Positions 45,801-52,498 of a DNA stretch of 64,000 bases are shown here, piece after piece (the first letter of the stretch is position 1; each line of letters begins with the position of its first letter). The DNA lies in contig NZ_JAJJWH010000004.1 in NCBI RefSeq assembly GCF_020907245.1, forward strand, positions 124,001 to 188,000, given 5' to 3'. Source of the stretch: Pontibacter harenae. Lineage in GTDB: Bacteria > Bacteroidota > Bacteroidia > Cytophagales > Hymenobacteraceae. The notes beneath the pieces were generated by a model, which was not told where the DNA came from, made no database searches, and saw only the letters and a program-made list of their open reading frames with translations. The translations under genes and the position numbers were made by a program.

Positions 45801-46793
45801 GATGAAGTGGAGGAGCTGTCGGCAGAGTCGTTGCTGCAGCTGTGCGGTTTGTACCTGCCGCAGACGGTGCTGATGCAACACTACCGCAGCCGCTACCCAG
45901 AACTGATTGCCTTTTCGAACCACCATTTTTACCGCGAAAAGCTGGAGCTTATACCTGACCTGCAGGACGTAAATGCTGGTAAACCCGCCATACAATATGT
46001 GCAGGTGCGGGGGCTGTGGCAGGAGAATGTAAACGTGCCCGAGGCAGAGAAAGTAGTGCAGCTAGTGCTGGAACTGCTAAAAGCAGGACAGCAGGATGTA
46101 GGCGTGATCACGTTTAACTATAACCAGCAGATGCTGGTGCAGGACCTGCTGGAGGATGCCGCGCAGCAGAAAAATATAGAACTTCCCAATTCAGTGCTGG
46201 TGAAGAACATCGAAAATATGCAGGGCGATGAAAAGGAGGTAATTATACTTTCGGTAGGTTACGCACCTGATAGCAGAGGAAAACTGACGATGCAATTCGG
46301 GAGCCTAAACCAAGCAGGTGGCGAGAACCGATTGAACGTGGCCATTACCCGTGCCAAGCAGCAGGTGTTTGTAATGAGCAGTATTAAGTCAGAGCAATTG
46401 CAGGTAGAGAACACGCTGCACCAGGGCCCAAAACTACTTAAGCTATACTTACAGTATGCGCAGCAGGTAAGCCAAGACATGTTTCAGTATCAGCCTAAAA
46501 GAGAAGCCATGCCAACACAGGTGCCGCTGCTGAAAGAGCAACTAGAGCAGGAAATTAACCTATTGCAGCAGCAAGTGCCGTTCGCTGATCTTACACTGGT
46601 GCAGGGGCAGCAATACAAAGGTGTGGTACTTACGGATGACGATCTATACTATAGTCACCTCTCCGTGCGCCACTCCCACGCCGATTTGCCACAACTGCTT
46701 CGGCAACGCAACTGGCCGTACCAGAAAGTATACACCCGCCAGTTTTGGGAAGACAAGCAGCGGGTGTTGCAGCGGCTGGATGTGGAGCGGTAG
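42855..46793 (+). CDS. DUF4011-like SF1 helicase with degenerate nuclease-like tail
   Basis: A 1312-residue protein. The N-terminus (YRRRLLNLSSSNRALLLLRL) matches the start of DUF4011-type proteins. Walker A is GPPGTGKSQL near residue 309; a coiled-coil-like insertion of about 500 residues follows. The second RecA domain starts with VIFDEASQ near 935, then AGDAQQLKP, MQHYRSRYPELIAF and NVAITRAKQQVFV near 1165, so this is an UPF1-like SF1 helicase. The last 80 residues look like the MTES_1575/Vsr-type nuclease seen in related proteins, but its acidic catalytic pair seems lost. Possible defence or RNA/DNA-remodelling protein; no partner genes. Confidence 0.85.
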   Translation: MKSILKNYRRRLLNLSSSNRALLLLRLSKEWHLDVEELDFLIHDPAFSIVQQLIAGKRRIPVSPYADSRYAPVAPVSRRLRNIRRKTEMVFEERGTRELYLGWPFVYGKFSDGTAVRSPLLFFPVQLQINGRQEWELAPDETQPPHFNQSFLLAYAHYMGTPLAEQLLELDLSTLSSHSLEFRTQVYELMKEHQLAVHVGREFFADKVKPFRDYKKAEFEETLKPGQLHLEQEAVLGIYPQTASYLLADFDELLERGELQEMEDLFSFTKASINHAVQAQQTFTAFAMDASQEAALQQVKQGKSLVVQGPPGTGKSQLICNLVSDFTARGKKVLVVSQKRAALDVVHQRLASKGLNSFAAIVHDMNADRKAVFEQIRQQIDQLDEYKKQNLALNSIYTDRTFLEASRGINRCMQQLSAFKQALFDTSRCGWSAKELYLRSSLQEPHLQLANYKNFTAATVADFLPRLRYYLHSAAVFEQDDFVLKERRSFKNYGWPQRQELEQIIHELPEKYKELQRSISKLSGYTFSLDDLPNFRSALSTIAEAQELLQEEEVLPVLHQLQQEQVKPKDLQEQVKALQELYLVSPAPDAAIPVTNLAAVKAAVATYEQQRGNLIKSLGWTFSPKKKILEEALAKYNLHELNDTNIGKLQQRLELRYKAEELISIINSHISFNLNIEDQPTPMLQKLKVVELALQTQKLLLKLQKEKVLHKKFLPETDLLEQLEALRYCVDSLSKDNSKWLQRLPETQVQKLLDDEAHGQKLLHALQEHFEPLVAHDALVHSFSTAEKEVADQLLAQGIASADEVEKLFLNSLYLAWIYELEAQNPELRMPSSGELERVEAELQGHLQQKQQLSQEIVLSKLREQTYSHLETNRLGNVVTYRRLHAQVSKKRSLYPLRKLFSLFAAELLDLVPCWLASPETVSAVLPLERCFDLVIFDEASQCFAETGIPSMLRGQQVVVAGDAQQLKPSDLYRTRWTADEEDEVEELSAESLLQLCGLYLPQTVLMQHYRSRYPELIAFSNHHFYREKLELIPDLQDVNAGKPAIQYVQVRGLWQENVNVPEAEKVVQLVLELLKAGQQDVGVITFNYNQQMLVQDLLEDAAQQKNIELPNSVLVKNIENMQGDEKEVIILSVGYAPDSRGKLTMQFGSLNQAGGENRLNVAITRAKQQVFVMSSIKSEQLQVENTLHQGPKLLKLYLQYAQQVSQDMFQYQPKREAMPTQVPLLKEQLEQEINLLQQQVPFADLTLVQGQQYKGVVLTDDDLYYSHLSVRHSHADLPQLLRQRNWPYQKVYTRQFWEDKQRVLQRLDVER

Positions 46794-46805
46794 GCGGTAA
46801 ATAAT

Positions 46806-46890
46806 TTGCGTACTTGCGCGGGAATCATTCCCGTGCCTATTTACAAGGTCGAGTCTGTGACTCGACCAGCTAGAAGAGTACAGTACGCAA
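46806..46890. repeat. REP-like module 1: outer stem enclosing two hairpins
   Basis: A 9-base outer stem (ttgcgtact at 46806-46814 with agtacgcaa at 46882-46890) encloses two hairpins. One is gcgcgggaa/ttcccgtgc (46816-46824 with 46828-46836). The other is ggtcgagtc-tgt-gactcgacc (46847-46855 with 46859-46867). The layout is typical of REP/BIME elements. It follows the helicase stop codon by 12 bases. Confidence 0.7.
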
Positions 46891-47001
46891 TTGCCAAAAA
46901 GGCGTAAGAAATATCTTATAGGAAGTATAAGTGTGTATCCAGAATCCACGTAGGATCAGAAGCTACTTTCATTTAGCAGGAGGCACAGCAGACGGAGCAG
47001 C

Positions 47002-47073
47002 CTTTGTTGGGCTCTGTGAGCCCGTAAAGTCGCAGACTCCACATCATAACAAAGTCACGAATCTGGAGATTCG
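47002..47073. repeat. REP-like module 2
   Basis: A 7-base outer stem ctttgtt/aacaaag (47002-47008 with 47048-47054) encloses gggctc-tgt-gagccc (47009-47023) and a weaker agtc-gca-gact (47028-47038). A third hairpin cgaatct-gg-agattcg follows (47058-47073). It shares the apex tc-tgt-ga with module 1. Confidence 0.65.
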
Positions 47074-47225
47074 CGCCAGTGTAGAAGGAAAACTGCAGCT
47101 GCAGGTCGTGTCTTTCTAACTACAAGCACAAGTTTTAGTAAAACTTAAAGCCAATTTTATGTTGAAAATGCACGTAGAATGTATAAAAAGCCACCATAGC
47201 TTCTCTGCCAAAGCGAACTATACTA

Positions 47226-47300
47226 TAACCCCTAAACTTTCTACTTTTCTAACTCCCCAACCCTCTAACTCCTAAACTCTCCAACCCTCTAACTTCCTAC
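47226..47300. repeat. Purine-rich GTTAGAGGGTTGGGG repeat, copy 2
   Basis: The plus strand is pyrimidine-rich, with two copies of ccaaccctctaact (47266-47279 region and 47281-47294 region approximately) and related ctaactcc units. It ends just before the TTG start of the putative lipoprotein. The same words occur at 4080-4135. Confidence 0.6.
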
Positions 47301-47304
47301 AGTT

Positions 47305-48165
47305 TTGCTCATCAAACTCTTCACCCTTTATGTATACCTGCAGGCGGCCCTCTGCGGCTGTGGCTCCGACAGGCGGAACAGCGATTTCGTCAGGCTACGG
47401 AAGAACTATAAAGTGAAGGTACAGCGCATTGGGAAACTGAATTCCAATATACCTGAAAGCTCTGGTCTAGCCCGTGCCTCCGACAGTAGCTTCTGGACGC
47501 ATGGCGATAGCGGTTCTCCCAGCGAATTTTACTTGTTCAACTTGAAAGGCGAATTGCTGCAGACTTTGCCGCTACAGCTAAAGAACCAGGACTGGGAAGA
47601 CCTGGCGCAGGATGAGCAAGGGGAGCTTTACATCGGCGACTTTGGCAATAACGAGAATAACCGTCAGAACCTGCAAGTACACCAGCTGCGGCAGGAAACT
47701 GGAATTATAGAAAACACCATCCGCTTCCGCTACGCAGATCAAACAGAATTTCCACCGCCGTCATTGCAAGATCGCCACTACGATCTTGAAGGTTTCTTTT
47801 ACCACGCTGATAGCCTGCACCTTTTCACCAAGAGCCGTGCCTTGCGCCACACCATTACCCGCCACTATAGGTTACCAACATCCGAAGGAAATTATACATT
47901 GGAGCCACAAGAGGAACTGCGTGTGAAATCGGCTATAACAGGTGCTGATATTTCTGATGCTAAAGACCAATTTGCCTTGCTAGGCTACGGCAGGTTATAC
48001 CTGTTTCAGATGGAGGAGGGGCAGGTGAGCTTTAGCGGCAAACGCAGCTGCCTACCTATAGGCAAAACTGGCCAGGCTGAGGCCGTGCTATACCTATCGC
48101 CCACGCAACTGCTCATCACGAACGAAAACGGGAAATTTTACCTGGTGACGCTGGAGGAGCGGTAA
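47305..48165 (+). CDS. Putative lipoprotein, beta-propeller-like
   Basis: A 286-residue protein with a short hydrophobic N-terminus and possible lipobox LCGC (residues about 16-20). The rest is beta-rich, with repeated strand patterns such as FYLFNLKGELLQTLPLQLK, LYIGDFGNN and RLYLFQMEEGQVSF, resembling a propeller. The start is TTG at 47305; no in-frame ATG is available. I know no function. It may be a cell-envelope protein. Base use is like its neighbours. Confidence 0.65.
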   Translation: MLIKLFTLYVYLQAALCGCGSDRRNSDFVRLRKNYKVKVQRIGKLNSNIPESSGLARASDSSFWTHGDSGSPSEFYLFNLKGELLQTLPLQLKNQDWEDLAQDEQGELYIGDFGNNENNRQNLQVHQLRQETGIIENTIRFRYADQTEFPPPSLQDRHYDLEGFFYHADSLHLFTKSRALRHTITRHYRLPTSEGNYTLEPQEELRVKSAITGADISDAKDQFALLGYGRLYLFQMEEGQVSFSGKRSCLPIGKTGQAEAVLYLSPTQLLITNENGKFYLVTLEER

Positions 48166-48648
48166 CAATATCTTTACTCATTATCCTATAAAAACTAGCA
48201 GTGGTAAGTCTTGTTATAGAGCTGCTTCGCTGCTTGATATACAAGAAACTTCCAGATGATGTTTTAATGATTTAGACGTAACAGTGTGGTAATATTTATT
48301 GCTTAATCTTGCTGTTGAATTTAAAACATAAAGAAGCAATATGTAGCAATTCTTTACTTTCTCCCCCTTTTGTACTGTTGATAACTTGGGGTGCTATGGT
48401 CCAGGGAATATTTGTGGCTATGAGCGAGGGCAAAACCTTTGATTGGCGAGACTTGGAAATACGAATAAGGGCTGCAGAAAAAGTTAAACTGGCAAAATTA
48501 AGATCTACCATTAGTTCATCCTTCATATGTAAACCAGCGGCTACTTCTACGGAGGTAGTCGCTGGTGTTTTATACCATGGGCAATGCACAACTATAACCT
48601 TTTTCTATGGCTATAGTTAGAGTACAGTATCAAAATAAAAGAATAACT
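48166..48648. other. Intergenic region with terminator-like hairpin, no supported gene
   Basis: About 480 bases. Two overlapping frames on opposite strands (48296-48589 minus and 48309-48620 plus) have no recognisable features. A hairpin accagcggctac/gtagtcgctggt (48533-48544 with 48555-48566) followed by gttttat could end the preceding transcript. Nothing else identified; a degraded gene is possible. Confidence 0.45.
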
Positions 48649-49518
48649 ATGGAAGGAACAGTTCTGGTAACAGGTGCCATGGGCACGGTAGGCCACGAAG
48701 TAATAAAGCAATTAGCCGTAAGAGACGGAAAAGTACGTGCAGGAGTACACTCTATCATCAGGGGCGAAAACCTAAAACGACTACCCAATGTGGAGGTGGC
48801 AGAAATAGATTTCAAAAACCCTGATTCTCTGCATGCTGCTTTTACACATATAGAAAAAGTATTTTTATTAACGCCTTTTACGCCAGACCAGGTAGAGATG
48901 GCAAAGGTGCTGGTGGATGAGGCAAAGCGGGCAGGAGTGAAGCATATTGTACGCTTATCAGTTATGGGGGCAGATGCCGAACCAGGTATACAATTAGGAC
49001 GCTGGCACCGAGAGGCAGAGGAGTATATTAAGCAAAGCGGTATAGCGTATACTTTTCTCCGTCCTACTTCATTCATGCAAAACATAGTGCACTACCATGC
49101 TAATAGCATCAGGGAAGAAGGTAAATTTTATAGCTCTTTAGGCGATGCCAAAGTAAGCTACATTGATGTACGTGATATTGCTTCCGTGGCAGTGGAAGCG
49201 CTTAAAGGAGATGGCCACGAAGGAAAAACCTATGACCTGACAAGTGATGAAGCATTAACTTATAAAGAGATTGCTATGATATTGAGCCAGGTAACAGGCA
49301 AGGAAATTGAATATGTGGACTTGCCAGAAGATACAGTAAGGCAGGCAATGCTGTCGCAGGGGGCACCTGAATGGCAGACAAATTGTATACAGGAGCTTAA
49401 CGAAATGTATAAAGCAGGTTATGGCGGAGTTACCACAGATACAGTAAAGCAGATTACAGGCTCAGAACCTCATACTTTCCGAGAGTTTGCTCAGGATTAT
49501 CAGGAAAGCTTTAAGTAG
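48649..49518 (+). CDS. NmrA-like NAD(P)-binding reductase
   Basis: A 289-residue protein of the atypical SDR/NmrA group. I start at ATG 48649 (MEGTVLVTGAMGTVGHEVIK), which places the nucleotide-binding motif at the N-terminus; a 14-residue longer start is possible. The segments VFLLTPFTPDQVEM and YTFLRPTSFMQNIVHY are typical of the azoreductase/quinone-reductase-like NmrA family. Expected to bind NADPH and reduce quinones or act as a redox sensor. Standalone gene with a terminator 117 bases downstream. Confidence 0.88.
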   Translation: MEGTVLVTGAMGTVGHEVIKQLAVRDGKVRAGVHSIIRGENLKRLPNVEVAEIDFKNPDSLHAAFTHIEKVFLLTPFTPDQVEMAKVLVDEAKRAGVKHIVRLSVMGADAEPGIQLGRWHREAEEYIKQSGIAYTFLRPTSFMQNIVHYHANSIREEGKFYSSLGDAKVSYIDVRDIASVAVEALKGDGHEGKTYDLTSDEALTYKEIAMILSQVTGKEIEYVDLPEDTVRQAMLSQGAPEWQTNCIQELNEMYKAGYGGVTTDTVKQITGSEPHTFREFAQDYQESFK

Positions 49519-49556
49519 TTAGAGAGTTGGGGTAGTTTGAGAGTTAGAAAGTTGAA
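49519..49556. repeat. Purine-rich GTTAGAGAGTTGGGG repeat, copy 3
   Basis: It begins directly at the stop codon of the reductase gene, as copy 1 does for the rhodanese gene: ttagagagttggggtag, then gagagttagaaagttg. Confidence 0.6.
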
Positions 49557-49635
49557 AAGTGCTCTCAACTATAAAATTGGCATCTAAACACTAATATCAC
49601 CATTCAACAGGAATCTTTAGTGTTTTTAGGAAAAT

Positions 49636-49675
49636 AAAAGGCGCTACTCCGATTTGGAGTAGCGCCTTTTATTTT
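49636..49675. terminator. Bidirectional terminator between reductase and Gly/Tyr-rich genes
   Basis: Perfect 15-base-pair stem aaaaggcgctactcc (49636-49650) with its complement (49656-49670), 5-base loop, T tract on both strands. Confidence 0.9.
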
Positions 49676-49787
49676 TATGTCGGACTATACTAGTATACGA
49701 ACAAATTAGATTTCGGAATAGGCTCTACCTTTGAAATTAACAGGTTTTTTCTAATCCTGATTCCTTGTCTTTAGTTCGGAGAAGCAC

Positions 49788-51641
49788 TTAGTCCATATCT
49801 CTGTAGCGGTCGCTTCTGCGGCTTTCGTAGCCATCATTGTCGCTATCATCTTGGCCACGGCGATAGTTCTCGCGTGAGCTAGAGCCTTGGTTATCGCTGT
49901 AGTAAGACGTGTTGCTGTCCATAGAACCGTAGCGGCTGTTGTCGCCTCCACGGCCTCCCTGGTTATAACCACCCTCGCGGTAGTTCTGGCCATAGCCATA
50001 GGTGTTCTGCCCGAAGTTGCTGCGGTCTGAGTTTCCAGAGCCACTGCCGTAACCATAGCCGCCACTCATGCCACGGCTATAGTTGCTGTCACCATAACCA
50101 CCTTGCGAGCTTTGGTCTCCGTAGCCCATACGGCGATCCTGGGATGAAGAACCGTAGTAGTTTCCACGGGAGCCTTGGTCTGAAGAACCGTACCCATCGT
50201 TATAAGAGCCACCTCTGGAGCCATAACCACCTTGCGAACCGTAACCGCCCTGCATAGAGCTTTGCGAATCCCAGCCTCTTTGTGAGCCATAGTCATCACG
50301 ATCGTATTCGCCCATGCCTCTAGACGAACCGTAGCCCATAGAGCCGTAACGGCCTGAAATGCCACCATATTGGCCTTGGTTTTCAGATCTTCCTGAGTCT
50401 CCAGTATTTGGGTTTCTTCTGCGTTCTGTACCGTAATCTGTTCCATAGTCGCCGTAGCTACCGAATCTTCCATGGTCGTTTTCATCTCTGAAAGAGCCGC
50501 CACGGTTTTGGTTATAAACACCGCCCTGATCATTCATGGTGCGGTAATCATCGTTTCTTGAAGCAAAAGAACCATAGTCGCCTTGGTATCCATAACCGCC
50601 TTGGTTGCCGTAGCCACCTTGGTCTCTGTAGTTATTGCCGCCACCTTGGAAGCCTTGGTCGCCGTACCCTCTTGTGCTTGCTCTGTAGCCACCGCCATAG
50701 TTGCCGTAGTTGCTACTTGTGCCGCTTTGGTAGCTGCCATAGTTGCCTTGCGAAGAATTACCCTGTGTGCCGAAAGCACCAGATGTGCCACCAGAAATCA
50801 TACCGCCCTGGCGGTCGCCTTCTCGGTCTTGATAACCTCCCTGCAGGCCGCCCCTACTAGCTCCAAAATCCTGGTCTTGGTATCTTACACGGTTGCCTTC
50901 CATGCCGCCCTGACTGCCGTAGTTAAAGCCGCCTAAAGAGCCCTGGCCACTGCCATAGTTACCCTGGCTTGCACCATAGCTTCCGCTTTGGCCACCGCCA
51001 TAATCATTTTGCTGCGACTCGTTAAAGCCATTGCTGGTGCCATAACCTCTTTGCATGTTACCACCCTGCGAAGAAGAACCGTAGTCGCCTTGATAGCCAT
51101 AGCCACTCTGGCCGCCATAGTTGCTGTTCTGAGAGCCGTAACCATAGCCACCTTGTGAGCCATAGCCGCTTTGGCTGCCTTGGCTACTCCAGCTATTCTG
51201 GTTGTTGTTATCCGAATCGCCGCCGCCACTGCTCAGAGAACCGTAGTTACCTGTTGTGCTTCGCTGGCTGCTTCTGTCTAAACTCTTGTTGTTATCATCG
51301 CTGTCGTTGTCGCTAGTATTGTTACTAGAGGTGCTGGCTGTTATGCCATTAGACGCCTTAGATGCTTTTGAACTCTTAGAGTCGGTTGACTTTCCTTCTT
51401 TGTCAGGTGTTTTACTTTCTTTTTTAGCAGATGTGCTTGAAGAAGAAGTGCTTGCCTTAGTAGTAGAAGACTTTGCTGTAGAATCTGTTGCTTTACTACT
51501 TCCTGAGTTAGAAGATGTAGCAGAGGCGGTTGGAGTATTTGAGGTACTGGAATCTGTACTTGATGTTGTATTAGAAGAATCGCCCGAGCTTAAATTATTG
51601 CTCGTTTGATCTGTGTTTTGATTTTTTTCGTTTTCTTTCAT
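49788..51641 (-). CDS. Gly/Ser/Tyr/Gln/Asn/Arg-rich prion-like low-complexity protein
   Basis: A 617-residue protein of extreme composition, without signal peptide or membrane helix. Residues 1-135 are Ser/Thr/Asn/Lys/Asp-rich. From about 130 to the end it consists of irregular repeats of YGS, GYG, GGYGSQ, NYG and RGG words, with Arg and Asp spaced between, so it resembles the prion-like regions of FUS, EWS and TAF15. The start ATG at 51641 is preceded on its strand by TTTAGGAGATC, a ribosome-binding site rare in this genome. I recall broadly similar Gly/Tyr-rich proteins in Cytophagales, but know no tested function. Confidence 0.88.
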   Translation of the reverse strand: MKENEKNQNTDQTSNNLSSGDSSNTTSSTDSSTSNTPTASATSSNSGSSKATDSTAKSSTTKASTSSSSTSAKKESKTPDKEGKSTDSKSSKASKASNGITASTSSNNTSDNDSDDNNKSLDRSSQRSTTGNYGSLSSGGGDSDNNNQNSWSSQGSQSGYGSQGGYGYGSQNSNYGGQSGYGYQGDYGSSSQGGNMQRGYGTSNGFNESQQNDYGGGQSGSYGASQGNYGSGQGSLGGFNYGSQGGMEGNRVRYQDQDFGASRGGLQGGYQDREGDRQGGMISGGTSGAFGTQGNSSQGNYGSYQSGTSSNYGNYGGGYRASTRGYGDQGFQGGGNNYRDQGGYGNQGGYGYQGDYGSFASRNDDYRTMNDQGGVYNQNRGGSFRDENDHGRFGSYGDYGTDYGTERRRNPNTGDSGRSENQGQYGGISGRYGSMGYGSSRGMGEYDRDDYGSQRGWDSQSSMQGGYGSQGGYGSRGGSYNDGYGSSDQGSRGNYYGSSSQDRRMGYGDQSSQGGYGDSNYSRGMSGGYGYGSGSGNSDRSNFGQNTYGYGQNYREGGYNQGGRGGDNSRYGSMDSNTSYYSDNQGSSSRENYRRGQDDSDNDGYESRRSDRYRDMD

Positions 51642-52067
51642 AGTTAAGATCTCCTAAATTTTGTTTGTTAATAGTTAATTGCACCTTTTTTTAAGGTTGG
51701 AAGTGTAGTTGTGTAGCTATATAAATTAGGTTAAGACACATCAGAAATAGGTGTTTGTCCTCCTTAGTTTGTGGGGTTAACTGTTTTTAACTATACGAAC
51801 CGTGGGAGGGAGGGTTATTGCTATATTGTTGTGTATCAGTGTCAGTTTTAAGCACCTTTGTTTGAGAACAACTGGGGTTTTGTGCTAAACATCTGGGTTA
51901 AAATTCACCTTTTGGTGAAGTTGGATAAGTGCTTAACAAGTGCTGGTACAGCAAGCTTACTACATACGATAGCGGAGAAAAACAGCTAGAGCCTTAAGTT
52001 CTGAATCTGGTAAAATGCGAGGGTGTAAGAGGTGCCTGAGGCTGTTGCTTGTAGAGCTTACTTGGGG
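51642..52067. other. Intergenic region upstream of the Gly/Tyr-rich gene
   Basis: About 430 bases, with no ORF I can support. It must contain the promoter of the minus-strand gene. On the plus strand it ends in a strong terminator that has no gene before it, so a small RNA may lie here. Confidence 0.4.
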
Positions 52068-52118
52068 GCTTTCAACTTGCCTATATCCTTGATATAAAGC
52101 AAGTTGAAAGCTGTTTTT
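52068..52118 (+). terminator. Orphan strong terminator upstream of the cold-shock gene
   Basis: Stem gctttcaacttgc (52068-52080) with gcaagttgaaagc (52099-52111), inner tatatc/gatata (52082-52087 with 52091-52096), then tgttttt. It is stronger than most gene terminators here, yet no plus-strand gene precedes it within 2.5 kb. Confidence 0.8.
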
Positions 52119-52192
52119 AGAGGTTAAATTTAATTTTTTTAGGTTTATTTTCACTATTTTATGTGATAATGAGTTTATTCCAAAGTAATTAT

Positions 52193-52200
52193 TACCTTTG
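52193..52200 (+). promoter_or_regulatory. -7 element of the cold-shock gene
   Basis: TACCTTTG, the same string as in the riboswitch promoter, lies 25 bases before the ATG at 52226. It also shows that an upstream in-frame ATG at 52163 is not the start. Confidence 0.6.
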
Positions 52201-52225
52201 CTTTAGTTATTATAAATTCATTATC

Positions 52226-52417
52226 ATGAAAACAGGTAAAGTAAAATTCTACAACGTATCTAAAGGCTTCGGCTTCATCGTAGCTGACGATACAAACCAA
52301 GACATCTTTGTTCACCAGACTGGTTTGATCCACGAGATACGTGAGAATGACCGTGTGTCTTTCGAAGTGAAAGATGGCAAAAAAGGATTGAATGCTATCA
52401 ACGTAGAGAAAATCTAA
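52226..52417 (+). CDS. Cold-shock-domain protein
   Basis: A 63-residue single-domain CSD protein starting MKTGKVKFYNVSKGFGFIVA. The RNP1 motif KGFGFI and RNP2-like DIFVHQTGL are present. It binds single-stranded RNA or DNA and melts mRNA structure. It has its own promoter and terminator. An orphan hairpin terminator 75 bases upstream of its promoter could reflect regulation by attenuation or a separate RNA. Confidence 0.97.
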   Translation: MKTGKVKFYNVSKGFGFIVADDTNQDIFVHQTGLIHEIRENDRVSFEVKDGKKGLNAINVEKI

Positions 52418-52469
52418 TTTCTTTTGTTCAAGATATAAGTTACCGCCAGGTACTCATTCCTTCTATTTT

Positions 52470-52498
52470 AACCCGCTCTGCCCAGAGCGGGTTTTTTT
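52470..52498. terminator. Terminator between cold-shock gene and EEP gene
   Basis: Perfect 11-base-pair stem (52470-52480 with 52483-52493), then a T run that overlaps the stop codon of the convergent EEP-family gene. Confidence 0.9.

Noticed and set aside
42855..46793. A complete multi-gene anti-phage system around the helicase
   Set aside because: Neighbouring genes are a membrane protein, repeats and a putative lipoprotein, with no methylase, nuclease or sensor gene, so no island is supported.
46806..47073. Possible CRISPR array
   Set aside because: The palindromes differ in sequence and spacing, and there are no equal direct repeats or cas genes.
46931..47119. A 62-codon plus-strand frame over the REP-like module 2
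   Set aside because: Its sequence is composed of hairpin arms, has no family features and no ribosome-binding site; a repeat explains it better.
48296..48620. Overlapping open frames on both strands between the putative lipoprotein and the NmrA-like gene
   Set aside because: Neither has a recognisable domain, a promoter or consistent codon use. One could be a remnant, but there is no support to call it.
49751..51229. A chain of open frames on the minus strand in one alternative frame inside the Gly/Tyr-rich gene (Ala/Thr/Met/Val-rich products)
   Set aside because: They arise because repeated GGN-TAY-CAR codons are open in the shifted frame. The products are low-complexity, lack starts with ribosome-binding sites, and the main frame has a clear ribosome-binding site and the longest extent.
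51960..52154. A 64-codon minus-strand frame upstream of the cold-shock gene
   Set aside because: It runs through the orphan terminator hairpin in antisense and has no features; most likely chance.
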